Positions 33,782 through 43,257 are shown, counted from the first letter of the stretch. The stretch: DNA of 64,000 nucleotides from Aquabacterium soli (GCF_003933735.1 NZ_RSED01000006.1:1-64000); one strand, 5' to 3'. Notes: generated by a model not told the origin, from the letters alone. Translations and numbers: made by a program.

Positions 33782-33798
33782 GGATGCGCCTTGGGGCT

Positions 33799-34053
33799 TC
33801 ACCCGCCGGCCTGCAGGTCGATCCAGCGGGTGGCTGCGGCAAATCCATGGTCCTGCGCGTCCTGGATCAACGCAAATCGTCTGCCTTGCGTGTCCACCTC
33901 CACCTCTTCCTCGGTTTCGGAACCCCTCACGTAGGCGTGGACGCTGAACTGCCTTGAAGAGGCATCCCAGGCGACGAGCACGCGGATGCGGAATCCGGCA
34001 TGGGCACCGATGGCTTCTTCGTGGTCGTCGGTGTGGATGACTTGGTGGTCCAT
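33799..34053 (-). CDS. Conserved hypothetical protein, small acidic (84 aa)
   Basis: Short cytoplasmic protein, mostly beta by pattern (HAGFRIRVLVAWDASSRQFSVHAYVRG, then EVEVDTQGRRFALIQDAQDHGFAAATRWIDLQAGG). GGGAG lies at proper distance before the ATG. I do not recognise a family. It is convergent with the flavodoxin-like gene and not clearly linked to the serine hydrolase gene upstream. Confidence 0.6.
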   Translation of the reverse strand: MDHQVIHTDDHEEAIGAHAGFRIRVLVAWDASSRQFSVHAYVRGSETEEEVEVDTQGRRFALIQDAQDHGFAAATRWIDLQAGG

Positions 34054-34135
34054 GATGGCGCTCCCGAGGTGTTCAGAACATCTTAGGCACATGGCTAAAA
34101 CCCCTGACCGCCAGCGAGTTAAGGCGGGCACCGCG

Positions 34136-35161
34136 TCAGGCCAGTCGTGTCAGCGCCTCGAAAGTGAGCCTTTCGGCCTCAGCGTGCTCGCCCCCGCCCA
34201 CGATGGACGTGGCGATGCCTTGCAAGACACCAGCACGCCAAAGACCGAAGGCGCTGGCGCTGTAGCCCGGGCCGCCGCCGTTGTGGCCGCGCACGGGGCC
34301 GGGCTCCATGGCCGGATCGACCATCAGGCCCAGGCCATAGCGGGGTTGGCGCCAGCGGCCGCCCGCCGCCCCGACCGGCACAGCATCGAGCATGGCGGCC
34401 AGGCTGCCGGGCTGGAGCAACCGGCCCGAGAACAGCCCATGCAGAAAGGCTGTCACGTCCGATGCGGTCGAAGCGATGACGCCATGGGACACCCACCCTG
34501 GGTGGTAACGGCCCCGCACATCCAACCAGCCATCGCCATCGGCGATCACTCGTGAAAGACCAGGGGCCAAGGGAAGGAGATCTGCGGTATCCGAAGCCAC
34601 GGTGGTGTGGATCAGGCCCAAAGGCTGACACACACGCTTGGTCAGTTGCTGCGTCCACGGCTCGCCACCCACGGTTTCCAGCAGGTGCCGCAGCAGCATG
34701 TAGCCGGGGTTGCTGTAGGCAAAGCGCGCCGGCTCGGGCACCGACCAGGGCTGGATCAGGGTAGCCTCTATGAATTCGCCCGCCGTCCACGGTTGGCCCG
34801 GGTGTTCGCGCACTTGAGCGTGGTACGCCTTCAGCCCGCCATAGTCCGGGAGGCCAGCGGTGTGGTTCAGCAACCGGCGCGTGGTGACCGCATCGCTGAA
34901 TGACCCCGGCAGTGGCGGGCCCTGCCACAGCGGCTTCACCGGCGCGTCCAGATCCAACTGCCCGGCCTCGGCCAACTGCAGCAGTAGGCAGGCAATGAAG
35001 GTCTTGGTGATGCTGTAGATCAGGAAGACCGGCTGCTGGTCTCCGTTCTCCGGGGAAGTCCAGCGTGTGGTGCAGCCCGAGGGTGTCCACACGCTCATGC
35101 CAGCGGCGATGCCGCAGGCACGTTGGCCGCTCAGCAGATCATTGTCGGCGGGCCTGTTCAA
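34136..35161 (-). CDS. Serine hydrolase of the class C beta-lactamase/DD-peptidase superfamily (341 aa)
   Basis: The three active-site motifs are present: SxxK as SITK near residue 50, YxN as YSN near 148, and HxG as HNGGGPGY near 296. There is no signal peptide, so it is probably a cytoplasmic esterase or peptidase (EstB-like) rather than a beta-lactamase. It follows bioD with a 7-nt gap and may be co-transcribed. Some Burkholderiales carry an esterase near bio genes, but a pimeloyl-ester hydrolase role is only speculation, since this is not an alpha/beta-hydrolase BioH. Confidence 0.82.
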   Translation of the reverse strand: MNRPADNDLLSGQRACGIAAGMSVWTPSGCTTRWTSPENGDQQPVFLIYSITKTFIACLLLQLAEAGQLDLDAPVKPLWQGPPLPGSFSDAVTTRRLLNHTAGLPDYGGLKAYHAQVREHPGQPWTAGEFIEATLIQPWSVPEPARFAYSNPGYMLLRHLLETVGGEPWTQQLTKRVCQPLGLIHTTVASDTADLLPLAPGLSRVIADGDGWLDVRGRYHPGWVSHGVIASTASDVTAFLHGLFSGRLLQPGSLAAMLDAVPVGAAGGRWRQPRYGLGLMVDPAMEPGPVRGHNGGGPGYSASAFGLWRAGVLQGIATSIVGGGEHAEAERLTFEALTRLA

Positions 35162-35168
35162 GGTGCAC

Positions 35169-35864
35169 TCAAGGCAAGGCCAGGGTCTGCGCCAACTGCG
35201 CCGGCTCAGCGGCCGGATCCCAGCCCCAATGCGCCAGCATCGGCGCCTGCATATGATCCCTCAGGGTGCGCAGATTGGCCTCCTGCTCGGGCATGTCGGC
35301 ATCCACCACATTGGCCACCCAGCCGGCCAGCGTCAGGCCGCGCGCCACGATGCTCTCCTGCGTCAACAGCGCGTGGTTCAGGCAGCCCAGGCGCAAGCCC
35401 ACCACCAGGATCACGGGCAGGCGCAGGCGCTGGGCCAGGTCGGCGCTGGAGGCGAACTCGCCAGGGGACTCGTGCAGCGGCACGATGAAACCGCCCGCCC
35501 CTTCCACCACCACCGCATCGACGTGCTGGCTGAGTGCATGGAAGCTGGCCTCGATGTGACCGATGTCGATCACCGCGCCCGCATTGCGCGCGGCGATGTG
35601 CGGCGACACGGCATCGGGCAAGGCATAGGGGTTGTCGAAGGCGGGCGGCACTTTCAGGCTGGAGGCGGCGCGCAGCGCGGCCACGTCTTCATTGAGCCAT
35701 TGGCCAGGGTGGCCATCCACGCCCTCGATCCAGTCGCAGCCCGCAGCCACCGGCTTCATGCCGACAACGCGCTGGTGATCGCGACGCAGCGCGTGGATCA
35801 AGGCACAGCTGCTGCGGGTCTTGCCGACACCGGTGTCGGTGCCTGTGACGAAATAGGCGGTCAT
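35169..35864 (-). CDS. bioD: ATP-dependent dethiobiotin synthetase (231 aa)
   Basis: Closes the ureido ring of 7,8-diaminopelargonate with CO2 and ATP. P-loop FVTGTDTGVGKTRSS at residues 5-19, then MKPVAAGC and VVEGAGGFIVPLHE, the family's phosphate- and substrate-binding loops. The start overlaps the bioA stop by 4 bp. Confidence 0.93.
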   Translation of the reverse strand: MTAYFVTGTDTGVGKTRSSCALIHALRRDHQRVVGMKPVAAGCDWIEGVDGHPGQWLNEDVAALRAASSLKVPPAFDNPYALPDAVSPHIAARNAGAVIDIGHIEASFHALSQHVDAVVVEGAGGFIVPLHESPGEFASSADLAQRLRLPVILVVGLRLGCLNHALLTQESIVARGLTLAGWVANVVDADMPEQEANLRTLRDHMQAPMLAHWGWDPAAEPAQLAQTLALP

Positions 35865-37225
35865 GGCACAGCCACCTCGCTGGCCTGGGCCGCAGCACTG
35901 CCCTCTTCGGCCAGCACACGGTCCAGCACACGCAAGGCGCCTTCGGCCAGGTGGCGCTGTTCGGCCTCGCCCAGCACATAGGGTGGCATGAAATAAAGCG
36001 TGGGGCCGATGGGCCTCAGCAGCAGGCCCTCATCCAAAGCGGCGCGGTGGTAACGCGAGGCGAAGGTAGGGTCGGCCACGTCCACATCCCAGGCCCAGAC
36101 CATCCCCAGGCGGCGCGAAGTCTTCACGCGAGGATGGTCGGTGATGGGCTGTGCCAGCTCGTCCAGCCGCTCGGCTGCACGGCGGTTGTCGCCCAGCACA
36201 TCGCTGTCGGCAAAGGTGTCCAGCACGGCCAGTGCTGCGCGACAGGCCAGCGGGTTGCCGGTGTACGAGTGCGAATGCAGGAAGCCGTGCGTGGTGCGGT
36301 CGTCCCAGAAGGCCTGGTAGACCTCGTCCGTTGTCAACACGGCCGAGAGCGGCAACACGCCGCCCGTCAGGCCTTTGCTCAGGCAGATGAAGTCGGGCTT
36401 GACGGGCACGCCGTCATCGCCCAGGGCCTGCTGGTGTGCGAACATCGTGCCCGTGCGGCCGAAGCCCACGGCGATCTCGTCGGCGATCCAGTGCACTTCG
36501 TACTGGTCGCACAGGCGGCGCACGGCGCTGAGGTAGTCAGGCAGGTACATGCCCATGCCGGCCGCGCCCTGGATGAGCGGCTCCAGGATCAGCGCGGCAA
36601 TCTGCGCATGGTGCTCATCGAGGTAGGCGGCCAGCGCGTCGATGCAATGCTGCGTGTGCTGGGCCGGGCTCACGCCGGGTGCGGCATGGCGCGGATCAGG
36701 TGATGGCAGGGTGGCGCTCAGGCGCAGCAGTGGCGCGTAAGACTCGCGGAACAGCGGGATGTCGGTGACGGACAAGGCGCCGGCGGTTTCTCCGTGGTAG
36801 CCCCCCTGCAAGCAGATGAAGCGGTGCTTTCCTTCGCGACCGCGGTTGCGCCAGCTGTGCGCACTCATCTTCAGCGCGATCTCGGTGGCGCTGGCGCCAT
36901 CGCTGGCGTAGAACGCGTGGCCCAGGCCGGTGAGCTGACCCAATCGTTCAGACAGCTCCACCACTGGCGGGTGCGTGAGGCCGGCCAGCATGATGTGATC
37001 GACGCGCTGCAGCTGATCGGCGATCGCCTCGCGGATCGGTGCAAAACCGTGGCCGAACAGGTTCACCCACCATGAACTGACAGCATCGAGGATGCGGTGA
37101 CCGCGGTCATCGACCAGCCAGGGGCCCTGGGCCGACACGATGGGGCGCGGGGGGTGGGTGTCGTGCACCTTCATCTGCGTGCAGGGGTGCCACACGGCGC
37201 GGCGGCTGCGTTCAGACCAGTCCAT
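35861..37225 (-). CDS. bioA: Adenosylmethionine-8-amino-7-oxononanoate aminotransferase (454 aa)
   Basis: Uses SAM as amino donor to convert 8-amino-7-oxononanoate (the BioF product) to 7,8-diaminopelargonate. Typical N-terminus VWHPCTQMKVHDTHPPRPIVSAQG, VSSWWVNLFGHG, ASDGASATEIALKM, LQGGYHGET, DEIAVGFGRTGTMFAHQ, and the PLP lysine in CLSKGLTGGVLPLS. Lies 11 bp after queD and overlaps bioD, so the biotin genes are in one operon with queuosine genes. Confidence 0.95.
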   Translation of the reverse strand: MDWSERSRRAVWHPCTQMKVHDTHPPRPIVSAQGPWLVDDRGHRILDAVSSWWVNLFGHGFAPIREAIADQLQRVDHIMLAGLTHPPVVELSERLGQLTGLGHAFYASDGASATEIALKMSAHSWRNRGREGKHRFICLQGGYHGETAGALSVTDIPLFRESYAPLLRLSATLPSPDPRHAAPGVSPAQHTQHCIDALAAYLDEHHAQIAALILEPLIQGAAGMGMYLPDYLSAVRRLCDQYEVHWIADEIAVGFGRTGTMFAHQQALGDDGVPVKPDFICLSKGLTGGVLPLSAVLTTDEVYQAFWDDRTTHGFLHSHSYTGNPLACRAALAVLDTFADSDVLGDNRRAAERLDELAQPITDHPRVKTSRRLGMVWAWDVDVADPTFASRYHRAALDEGLLLRPIGPTLYFMPPYVLGEAEQRHLAEGALRVLDRVLAEEGSAAAQASEVAVP

Positions 37226-37236
37226 GGCCTGCCCGA

Positions 37237-37611
37237 TCAGGCCGCAGCGGGCCGGTAAACGCAGCGGTCACCGGCGGCGCGAGACACGCTGACGGCCGAG
37301 ACCTGCGGCAGCTGCAGATGCACCTGGGCATAGATGAAGACGCAGAGGTTCTCCAGCGTGGGCGCGCCCAGGCCGGACACCTCGTCCAGGAAGTGATGGT
37401 CCAGTTGTTCGCGCACCGCAGCGATCACGGCGCGCAGATGGGCCAGGTCGACCACCATGCCCGATTCCGGCTGGCGTTCGCCACGCACCGTGACCTCGGC
37501 CGTGTAAGTGTGGCCATGGATGCGGCGGCTGCCGGCGGCTTCTTCAGCGCCCACCTGGCGTTTGAGCGTGTGGGCGGCGTCGAAGGTGAAGGTCTGGCTC
37601 AGTTCGAACAT
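37237..37611 (-). CDS. queD: 6-carboxy-5,6,7,8-tetrahydropterin synthase QueD (124 aa)
   Basis: Makes 6-carboxytetrahydropterin from dihydroneopterin triphosphate in queuosine synthesis. Zinc ligands His14 (FDAAHTL) and His32/His34 (RIHGHTY) and the Asp71-His72 pair (LDHHFLDE) are intact. The position of the catalytic Cys (four residues before His32) is Ser28. I believe this occurs in related proteins of this group, but it should be checked. Adjacent queE supports the assignment. Confidence 0.88.
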   Translation of the reverse strand: MFELSQTFTFDAAHTLKRQVGAEEAAGSRRIHGHTYTAEVTVRGERQPESGMVVDLAHLRAVIAAVREQLDHHFLDEVSGLGAPTLENLCVFIYAQVHLQLPQVSAVSVSRAAGDRCVYRPAAA

Positions 37612-37625
37612 AAGGGGTGGCGTCC

Positions 37626-38288
37626 TCAGCGGATGCCCAGTGTTTTATGGGTCTGCACGCTCAGCATCCAGCGTGGGTGGTCCAGGCACCATTGCACGGC
37701 CCACTCGGTGGCGTGGCGGCGGGCCTCGGGCGATGCGCTGTCCATGGGCTGCACGCGGCGCTGCACGAAATCCATGGCTTCGAATTCGGCCAGCTTCGCG
37801 TCGTCGAATCCCGCCTGGGGCACCACCAGCTTCAGCTCATGCCCCGAAGTCTGCACCAGGGTCGAACCGGCCTTGGGGCTCACGCAGATCCAGTCGAGCC
37901 CAGGCGGCGCGGCCACCGTGCCGTTGGTTTCGACGGCGATCTCGAAGCCTTGGGCATGCAAGGCTTCGATCAGCTCGACATCGACCTGCAGCAGCGGTTC
38001 GCCACCGGTGAGCACCACGAAGCGCCGGCCGTCGCGGCCCTGGGCCGTGTCGGGCCAGAACGAGGCGATGCGCGCCGCCAGATCCTGTGCGGTGCCGAAC
38101 TTGCCGCCACCCAGCCCGTCGGTGCCGACGAAATCGGTGTCGCAGAACTGGCAGATGGCCTTGGGACGGTCTTCTTCACGCCCCGTCCACAGATTGCACC
38201 CTGCGAAACGGCAGAACACGGCGGGCCGGCCCGCATGGGTGCCCTCGCCTTGCAGGGTGTAGAAGATTTCCTTGACGCTGTAGGTCAT
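37626..38288 (-). CDS. queE: 7-carboxy-7-deazaguanine synthase QueE (220 aa)
   Basis: Radical-SAM enzyme that rearranges 6-carboxytetrahydropterin to 7-carboxy-7-deazaguanine. Starts SVKEIFYTLQGEGTHAGRPAVFCRFAGCNLW. The 4Fe-4S motif is the expanded CX14CX2C form (from C in AGCNLW to ICQFCDTDF), as in Burkholderia multivorans QueE. VLTGGEPLLQ and VETNGT are present. The ATG overlaps the stop of the small membrane-protein gene upstream. Confidence 0.93.
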   Translation of the reverse strand: MTYSVKEIFYTLQGEGTHAGRPAVFCRFAGCNLWTGREEDRPKAICQFCDTDFVGTDGLGGGKFGTAQDLAARIASFWPDTAQGRDGRRFVVLTGGEPLLQVDVELIEALHAQGFEIAVETNGTVAAPPGLDWICVSPKAGSTLVQTSGHELKLVVPQAGFDDAKLAEFEAMDFVQRRVQPMDSASPEARRHATEWAVQWCLDHPRWMLSVQTHKTLGIR

Positions 38289-38560
38289 GCACGCCCTTTG
38301 AAGCCGGTCCACCAGACCACCAGCGCGGCCGAAATCACCAGGGCCGCGTAGGTGCCCATGGCGCCATCCCGCCCGGCGATGACGAGGCCGGCCACCAGCA
38401 CGGCCACGCCCGCGAAAGCCACTCGCCGGGTCAGCACCCAGCCCAGGCCTCTGAGTGTGCGCCACCACAGCAAGCGCGCCAATGAGGGCAACAGCAAAGC
38501 CATGGCCAAGGCGGGCAACAGGAAGTTGAACAGATGGATCAGGGCGTCTAGAAAACCCAT
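38285..38560 (-). CDS. Small hypothetical membrane protein upstream of queE (91 aa)
   Basis: Three hydrophobic segments (about residues 4-28, 46-62 and 67-85) separated by Arg-rich loops, ending KGRA. The stop overlaps the queE start (ATGA), so it is the first gene of the que-bio operon. I do not recognise a family. It might relate to uptake of a precursor such as preQ0 or queuine, but nothing in the sequence shows that. Confidence 0.65.
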   Translation of the reverse strand: MGFLDALIHLFNFLLPALAMALLLPSLARLLWWRTLRGLGWVLTRRVAFAGVAVLVAGLVIAGRDGAMGTYAALVISAALVVWWTGFKGRA

Positions 38561-38653
38561 GGACAGCGGGGCTCGAAAGGCGTGGAAAACAACACAAAAG
38601 GCGCGGAGGCGCAAGGGCTCAGATCAAAGGCTGAGTGATAAGCATCTGCAAAC

Positions 38654-38674
38654 GGCGCATGAAACCCATGCGCC
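38654..38674. other. Stem-loop between the divergent que-bio operon and hemA
   Basis: GGCGCATG-AAACC-CATGCGCC is a perfect 8-bp stem with a 5-nt loop in the 236-bp gap 38561-38796. No T run follows on either strand. It could be a leader hairpin of the leftward operon or a protein-binding site. I see no preQ1 riboswitch pattern here. Confidence 0.4.
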
Positions 38675-38783
38675 ATCTCAAAGTCGGGCCATTCTCTCGC
38701 ACCACGGAGCAACCAGATGCCCGACAATGACGGTCTTCGACAGGCTCAATGGCCTGACCCGACACGCGCCAAACCCACGATTT

Positions 38784-38789
38784 TATAAT
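38784..38789 (+). promoter_or_regulatory. -10 box of hemA (TATAAT), apparently giving a leaderless mRNA
   Basis: A consensus TATAAT sits only 7 bp before the hemA ATG, and no Shine-Dalgarno sequence lies between. Transcription would start at or next to the A of the ATG. The -35 is poor (GACACG at 38761-38766 with 17-bp spacing), so an activator may be needed. Confidence 0.6.
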
Positions 38790-38796
38790 TTCTCCC

Positions 38797-40149
38797 ATGA
38801 GTGTCTTGGCCCTGGGTCTCAACCACACGACCGCCGCGGTTGATCTGCGCGGTCGGTTCGCCTTCGCGGTGGACCAGTTGAGCCCTGCGCTGCGCACCTT
38901 GCACACCCGCCTGGCGGGCGGATCGCAAGCCCCCGCGCACGCCCCCGAGGCCGCGCTGCTGTCCACCTGCAACCGCACCGAGCTGTACTGCGCCGCGCCT
39001 GCCCTGAGCGGTTCGCCCCTGGTGCTCCAACGCGAGGCCGTGGGCTGGCTGGCCCACGTGGGCGGCGTCTCCGCCGACGAACTGATGCGCCACACCTACA
39101 TGCTCGAAGGCGGCGCCGCCGCGCGGCACGCCTTCCGGGTGGCCAGCGGGCTCGATTCCATGGTGCTGGGCGAGCCCCAGATCCTGGGGCAGATGAAGCA
39201 GGCCGTGCGCGAGGCCGATGCCGCCGGCACCCTGGGCACCACGCTGCACCAGCTGTTCCAGCGATCGTTTGCCGTCGCGAAGGAGGTGCGTACCTCCACC
39301 GAGATCGGCGAGCACTCCATCAGCATGGCCGCGGCCGCCGTGCGCCTGGCCGGCCAGCTGTTCGAGAACCTGGCCAAGACCAAGGTGCTTTTCGTGGGCG
39401 CCGGCGAAATGATCGAACTCACCGCCACGCACTTCGCCGCCCGCACGCCGCGCAGCATGGCCGTGGCCAACCGCACGCTCGAGCGTGGCGAGAAGCTGGC
39501 CTCCCACCTGGGCGCCGAGGCCATGCGCCTGGCCGACCTGCCCCAGCGTCTGCACGAGTTCGACATCGTCGTCTCCTGCACGGCCAGCACGCTGCCCATC
39601 ATCGGGCTGGGCGCCATGGAGCGCGCCATCAAGGCCCGCCGGCACCGTCCTATCTTCATGGTGGACCTGGCCGTGCCGCGCGACATCGAACCCGAAGTGG
39701 GCCAGATGCCTGATGTGTACCTCTACACCGTCGATGACCTGAGCGAGCTGGTGCAGACGGCCGGCGCGCGCCGCCAGGCCGCCGTGGCCCAGGCCGAGGC
39801 CATCATCGAGACTGGCGTGCAGGGCTTCGTTCACTGGCTGGACCAGCGCGCCACCGTGCCCCTGATCCAGGCCCTGCAGGCCCAGACCGATGCCTGGCGT
39901 GCCGGCGAGATCGCCCGTGCGCGCAAGCTGCTGGCCCGTGGTGATGACGTCGAGGCCGTGATGGAGGCCCTCTCCAAGGGACTAACCCAGAAGATGCTGC
40001 ACGGTGCGCTGGCCGAGTTGCACAGCGCCGCGCCGCAGCACCGGCCGCAGGTGGCCTCCACCGTGGCGCGCATGTTCCTGCGCGGGGACGTACCCCCCGG
40101 CCTGCCCCCCTCGCCCCCCACCGACCGCTCGGAAAGCGATCCCGCATGA
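38797..40149 (+). CDS. hemA: Glutamyl-tRNA reductase (450 aa)
   Basis: First committed step of C5 tetrapyrrole synthesis: reduces Glu-tRNA to glutamate-1-semialdehyde with NADPH. N-terminal [19 protein letters not shown], catalytic Cys in [34 protein letters not shown], the Rossmann segment [13 protein letters not shown], and a C-terminal helical dimerisation domain. Overlaps prfA by 4 bp. The start is fixed by the conserved N-terminus; a leaderless transcript is likely. Confidence 0.96.
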   Translation: MSVLALGLNHTTAAVDLRGRFAFAVDQLSPALRTLHTRLAGGSQAPAHAPEAALLSTCNRTELYCAAPALSGSPLVLQREAVGWLAHVGGVSADELMRHTYMLEGGAAARHAFRVASGLDSMVLGEPQILGQMKQAVREADAAGTLGTTLHQLFQRSFAVAKEVRTSTEIGEHSISMAAAAVRLAGQLFENLAKTKVLFVGAGEMIELTATHFAARTPRSMAVANRTLERGEKLASHLGAEAMRLADLPQRLHEFDIVVSCTASTLPIIGLGAMERAIKARRHRPIFMVDLAVPRDIEPEVGQMPDVYLYTVDDLSELVQTAGARRQAAVAQAEAIIETGVQGFVHWLDQRATVPLIQALQAQTDAWRAGEIARARKLLARGDDVEAVMEALSKGLTQKMLHGALAELHSAAPQHRPQVASTVARMFLRGDVPPGLPPSPPTDRSESDPA

Positions 40150-41255
40150 GCGGCCTCGCCCCTTCCCTGGCGGCCTCGCTGGAACGCCTGTCCCACCGTC
40201 TGCGCGAGCTGGATGCAGCCTTGTCCGACGGCACCGTCGCGTCCGATCCCAAGCGCTACCGCGACCTGTCGCGCGAACACGCCGAGGTCAGCGGTGTGTG
40301 CGACCTGGCCCGCCGCCACGCCCAGCGCACCGACGACCTGGCCACCGCCCGCCAGATGCTGCAGGACCTGGCCGACGACCCCGACATGAAGGCCATGGCA
40401 CAGGATGAGGCCGCCCAGGCCCAGGCCGATCTGGACAAGCTGGAAGCCGAGCTGCAGACCTCGCTGCTGCCCAAGGACCCGGACGACGCACGCAATGCCT
40501 TCGTCGAGATCCGTGCCGGCACAGGTGGGGATGAATCCGCCCTGTTCGCGGGCGACCTGGCGCGCCTGTACACCCGCTTTGCCGAACGCCAGGGCTGGCG
40601 CTGCGAAGTGATGTCGGCCAGTGAATCCGACCTGGGCGGCTACAAGGAAGTGGTGTTCCGCATCGAAGGCGCCGGGGTCTACGGCCAGCTGAAGTTCGAA
40701 TCCGGCGGCCACCGCGTGCAGCGCGTTCCCGCCACCGAAACCCAGGGCCGCATCCACACCAGTGCCTGCACCGTGGCCGTGCTGCCCGAGCCCGACGAGG
40801 CCGAAGAGGTGCAGATCAACCCGGCCGACCTGCGCATCGACACCTACCGCGCCAGTGGCGCTGGCGGCCAGCACATCAACAAGACCGATTCGGCCGTGCG
40901 CGTGACGCACCTCCCAACAGGCATCGTCGCCGAGTGCCAGGACGACCGCAGCCAGCACCGCAACAAGGCCAAGGCCCTGGCCGTGCTGGCCGCCCGCCTG
41001 CGCGACAAGGACCGCATCGAGCGCCAGGCCCGCGAGGCCGCCACGCGCAAGAGCCTGGTGGGCACTGGCGACCGCTCCGACCGCATCCGCACCTACAACT
41101 TCCCGCAGGGCCGGCTGACGGACCACCGCATCAACCTGACGCTGTACAAGCTGCTGACCATCATGGAAGGCGAACTCGACGACGTGATCGCCGCGCTGGT
41201 GGCTGCACAGGCCGCCGACCAGCTGGCCGAACTGGAAGCCGCCACCGGTGTCTGA
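40146..41255 (+). CDS. prfA: Peptide chain release factor 1 (369 aa)
   Basis: Terminates translation at UAA/UAG. The GGQ motif lies in [25 protein letters not shown], and the region around [26 protein letters not shown] precedes it. The upstream codon-recognition domain and the helical domain are complete. Follows hemA with ATGA overlap and overlaps prmC, whose product methylates the GGQ glutamine. Confidence 0.96.
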   Translation: MSGLAPSLAASLERLSHRLRELDAALSDGTVASDPKRYRDLSREHAEVSGVCDLARRHAQRTDDLATARQMLQDLADDPDMKAMAQDEAAQAQADLDKLEAELQTSLLPKDPDDARNAFVEIRAGTGGDESALFAGDLARLYTRFAERQGWRCEVMSASESDLGGYKEVVFRIEGAGVYGQLKFESGGHRVQRVPATETQGRIHTSACTVAVLPEPDEAEEVQINPADLRIDTYRASGAGGQHINKTDSAVRVTHLPTGIVAECQDDRSQHRNKAKALAVLAARLRDKDRIERQAREAATRKSLVGTGDRSDRIRTYNFPQGRLTDHRINLTLYKLLTIMEGELDDVIAALVAAQAADQLAELEAATGV

Positions 41256-42072
41256 GCTGACTGTGGCGCAAGGCCTGGCGCAGGCGCGCGCGCAGGGTGT
41301 GGACCGGCTCGATGCCCAGATGCTGCTCTGCGCCCTGCTCGGCCAGCCCCGCAGCTGGCTGCTGGGCCATGACACAGACCCACTGCCGCCGGACACCACC
41401 GCCCGCTTCACCGAACTGGTGGCCCGCCGCGCCCAGGGGGAACCCCTGGCTTACCTGGTGGGTGACAAAGAGTTCTACGGCCTGAGCCTGAATGTGGCAC
41501 CCGGGGTGCTGGTGCCCCGCCCCGACACTGAAACACTGGTGGACTGGGCGCTGGACGTGCTGCCAGCCGAGGCCCCCACCCGCGTGCTGGACCTGGGCAC
41601 CGGCAGCGGCGCCATCGCCCTGGCGGTGCGCTCGCGGCGCCCACACGCCAGCCTGACCGCCGTGGACGCCAGCCCCGAGGCCCTGGCCATCGCCAGCGGC
41701 AACGCCCGGCGCCTGAACCTGCCGCTGGAGCTGTTGGCCGGATCCTGGTTCGAGCCGGTGGGCACGCGCCAGTTCGAGTTGATCCTGAGCAACCCGCCCT
41801 ACATCGCCGAAGGCGATCCGCACCTGCCCGCCCTGCGCTTCGAGCCCCGCCAGGCACTCACGGCCGGCCCCGATGGCCTGGACGACCTGCGCCACATCGT
41901 GGCCGCAGCGCCTGCTCACCTCGTGCCCGGTGGCTGGTTGCTGCTGGAGCACGGCTACGACCAGGCCCGTCAGGTACAGGCCCTTCTGCGTGAAGCCGGC
42001 TTCGACGAGGTGAGCACCCGCCACGACCTGGCCGGCCAGCCCCGCTGTACCGGTGGACGCTGGCGCGGCTGA
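41248..42072 (+). CDS. prmC: Peptide chain release factor N5-glutamine methyltransferase (274 aa)
   Basis: SAM-dependent enzyme that methylates the GGQ glutamine of RF1/RF2. N-terminal helical domain ([23 protein letters not shown]), then [27 protein letters not shown], motif [15 protein letters not shown] and the catalytic NPPYI. GTG start, overlapping the end of prfA by 8 bp. Confidence 0.95.
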   Translation: MSELTVAQGLAQARAQGVDRLDAQMLLCALLGQPRSWLLGHDTDPLPPDTTARFTELVARRAQGEPLAYLVGDKEFYGLSLNVAPGVLVPRPDTETLVDWALDVLPAEAPTRVLDLGTGSGAIALAVRSRRPHASLTAVDASPEALAIASGNARRLNLPLELLAGSWFEPVGTRQFELILSNPPYIAEGDPHLPALRFEPRQALTAGPDGLDDLRHIVAAAPAHLVPGGWLLLEHGYDQARQVQALLREAGFDEVSTRHDLAGQPRCTGGRWRG

Positions 42073-42385
42073 ACATGTCTGAGCGGCGTCGGCAGCACGC
42101 GACGCCGCCGCGACCTGGGCACCCTCTCGGTTTCCCTGAGCGCTCAAAGCACTTGAGCACGCTGATGTGAGTGTCCGCTCCGCCAGCGACGCCGTGTTTT
42201 CGTGCACCCCTTGCAATGGACACCAAGGGTTCGCCCGATACCCCCAAGCTCAAGGGATGGGCAACCGTGGAATAAGGGACACCAACGGTTGCAAATCGGC
42301 CCCACAAAATTTGGGCAGCGACATAGCATCGAAGCCATGAACCCTCCCGCCCTTGCGGGTTTGGTTTCGGCTCCGGAGAACCACC
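42073..42385. other. 313-bp intergenic region, no gene found
   Basis: Holds an imperfect hairpin GCTCAA/TTGAGC after prmC without a T tract. It also carries a 13-bp direct repeat with one mismatch (GACACCAAGGGTT at 42219-42231 and GACACCAACGGTT at 42278-42290), and a small CCCGC-CCTT-GCGGG hairpin followed by TTTGGTTT at 42346-42367 that could attenuate transcription into the next gene. No tRNA or small-protein gene is evident. Confidence 0.5.
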
Positions 42386-43153
42386 ATGCTGTCAGCCGTA
42401 CGCCCTTTGATCCCTTCCCTGCTCGGCGGCCTGCTGGCCGGCGTGGGCATGCTGGCGCACGCGCAGATGGTCCCCATGCCTGCCAACATCGTCACCGGCC
42501 ACGCGGTGGTGCGCACGGCCACCACAACGCTCACCAGCGATCTGGCCACGGCCTCCATCGGGCTGCACATGAACCGCCAAGGCAGCCGGGGTGCCGAAGG
42601 CCTGGCCCTGCGCGACCCGGCCACCAACAACCTCTGGCCCCACTGGGAGGGCCGGATCGGCGTGGTACTGGACCGCCCGGCCGACCCGATGAGCAGCTCT
42701 TTCGTGCTGGCCCAGCCCGCCTACAACGGTCTGAAGGTCTACAGCCTGCACGTGCTGTCCGATTACTACTTTGCCGGCGGCTTCCGGGCCACGGCAGGCT
42801 TGGTACGCGGTTCCAGCAACATGCCCTGGTGGCCCAGCGACCAGCAAGGCGCCACCGGCTTGAACCTGAGCATGCAGCGGCTGGACACACTCTCGTCTCC
42901 CACCCAGGATCATGCCCTGGACGATGCGAACCGCACCTCACCCTACCTGGGGGCTGGCTACAGCACCCGATTGAACGGCGTGCGCACAGACAGTGCCTGG
43001 CGCTTCAATGCCGATCTGGGCCTGATCTCCATCAACTCCAACAACATCGACCGCATCAGCCGCATGCTGCAGGGTGACGAGGGGGTAGAAAACATCATCC
43101 GCGAGCTGCGTCTGCGCCCCGTGATCAAGTTCAGCGTCAACTACGCTTTCTGA
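42386..43153 (+). CDS. Outer-membrane beta-barrel-type protein (255 aa)
   Basis: Signal peptide of about 26 residues ending MLAHA, before QMVPMPA. The mature protein shows alternating amphipathic beta strands (ASIGLHMNRQG, GRIGVVLDRP, VYSLHVLSDYYFAGGFRATAGLVRG, SPYLGAGYSTR, WRFNADLGLISI) and ends with an aromatic C-terminus, FSVNYAF, the usual outer-membrane assembly signal. I do not recognise the family; it probably folds into an 8- to 10-strand barrel. GGAG precedes the ATG at 42386. Confidence 0.75.
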   Translation: MLSAVRPLIPSLLGGLLAGVGMLAHAQMVPMPANIVTGHAVVRTATTTLTSDLATASIGLHMNRQGSRGAEGLALRDPATNNLWPHWEGRIGVVLDRPADPMSSSFVLAQPAYNGLKVYSLHVLSDYYFAGGFRATAGLVRGSSNMPWWPSDQQGATGLNLSMQRLDTLSSPTQDHALDDANRTSPYLGAGYSTRLNGVRTDSAWRFNADLGLISINSNNIDRISRMLQGDEGVENIIRELRLRPVIKFSVNYAF

Positions 43154-43257
43154 TACGCTCGGGCCCCTGCGGCGCAGCGTAAATCCGAGCGCCGGACGGT
43201 ATTGCACAGGCCTGCTATAACAGGCCTGTTTCCATTTCCCCAAACGGTGATCGCACC

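Noticed and set aside
38561..38796. preQ1 riboswitch upstream of the queE-queD operon
   Set aside because: Only a simple 8-bp stem-loop is visible; the A-rich tail and pseudoknot pattern of preQ1 aptamers are absent.
42200..42300. Possible tRNA (GGGTTCG-like stretch near 42227)
   Set aside because: No acceptor or anticodon stem can be paired around it. No tRNA was found anywhere in the window.
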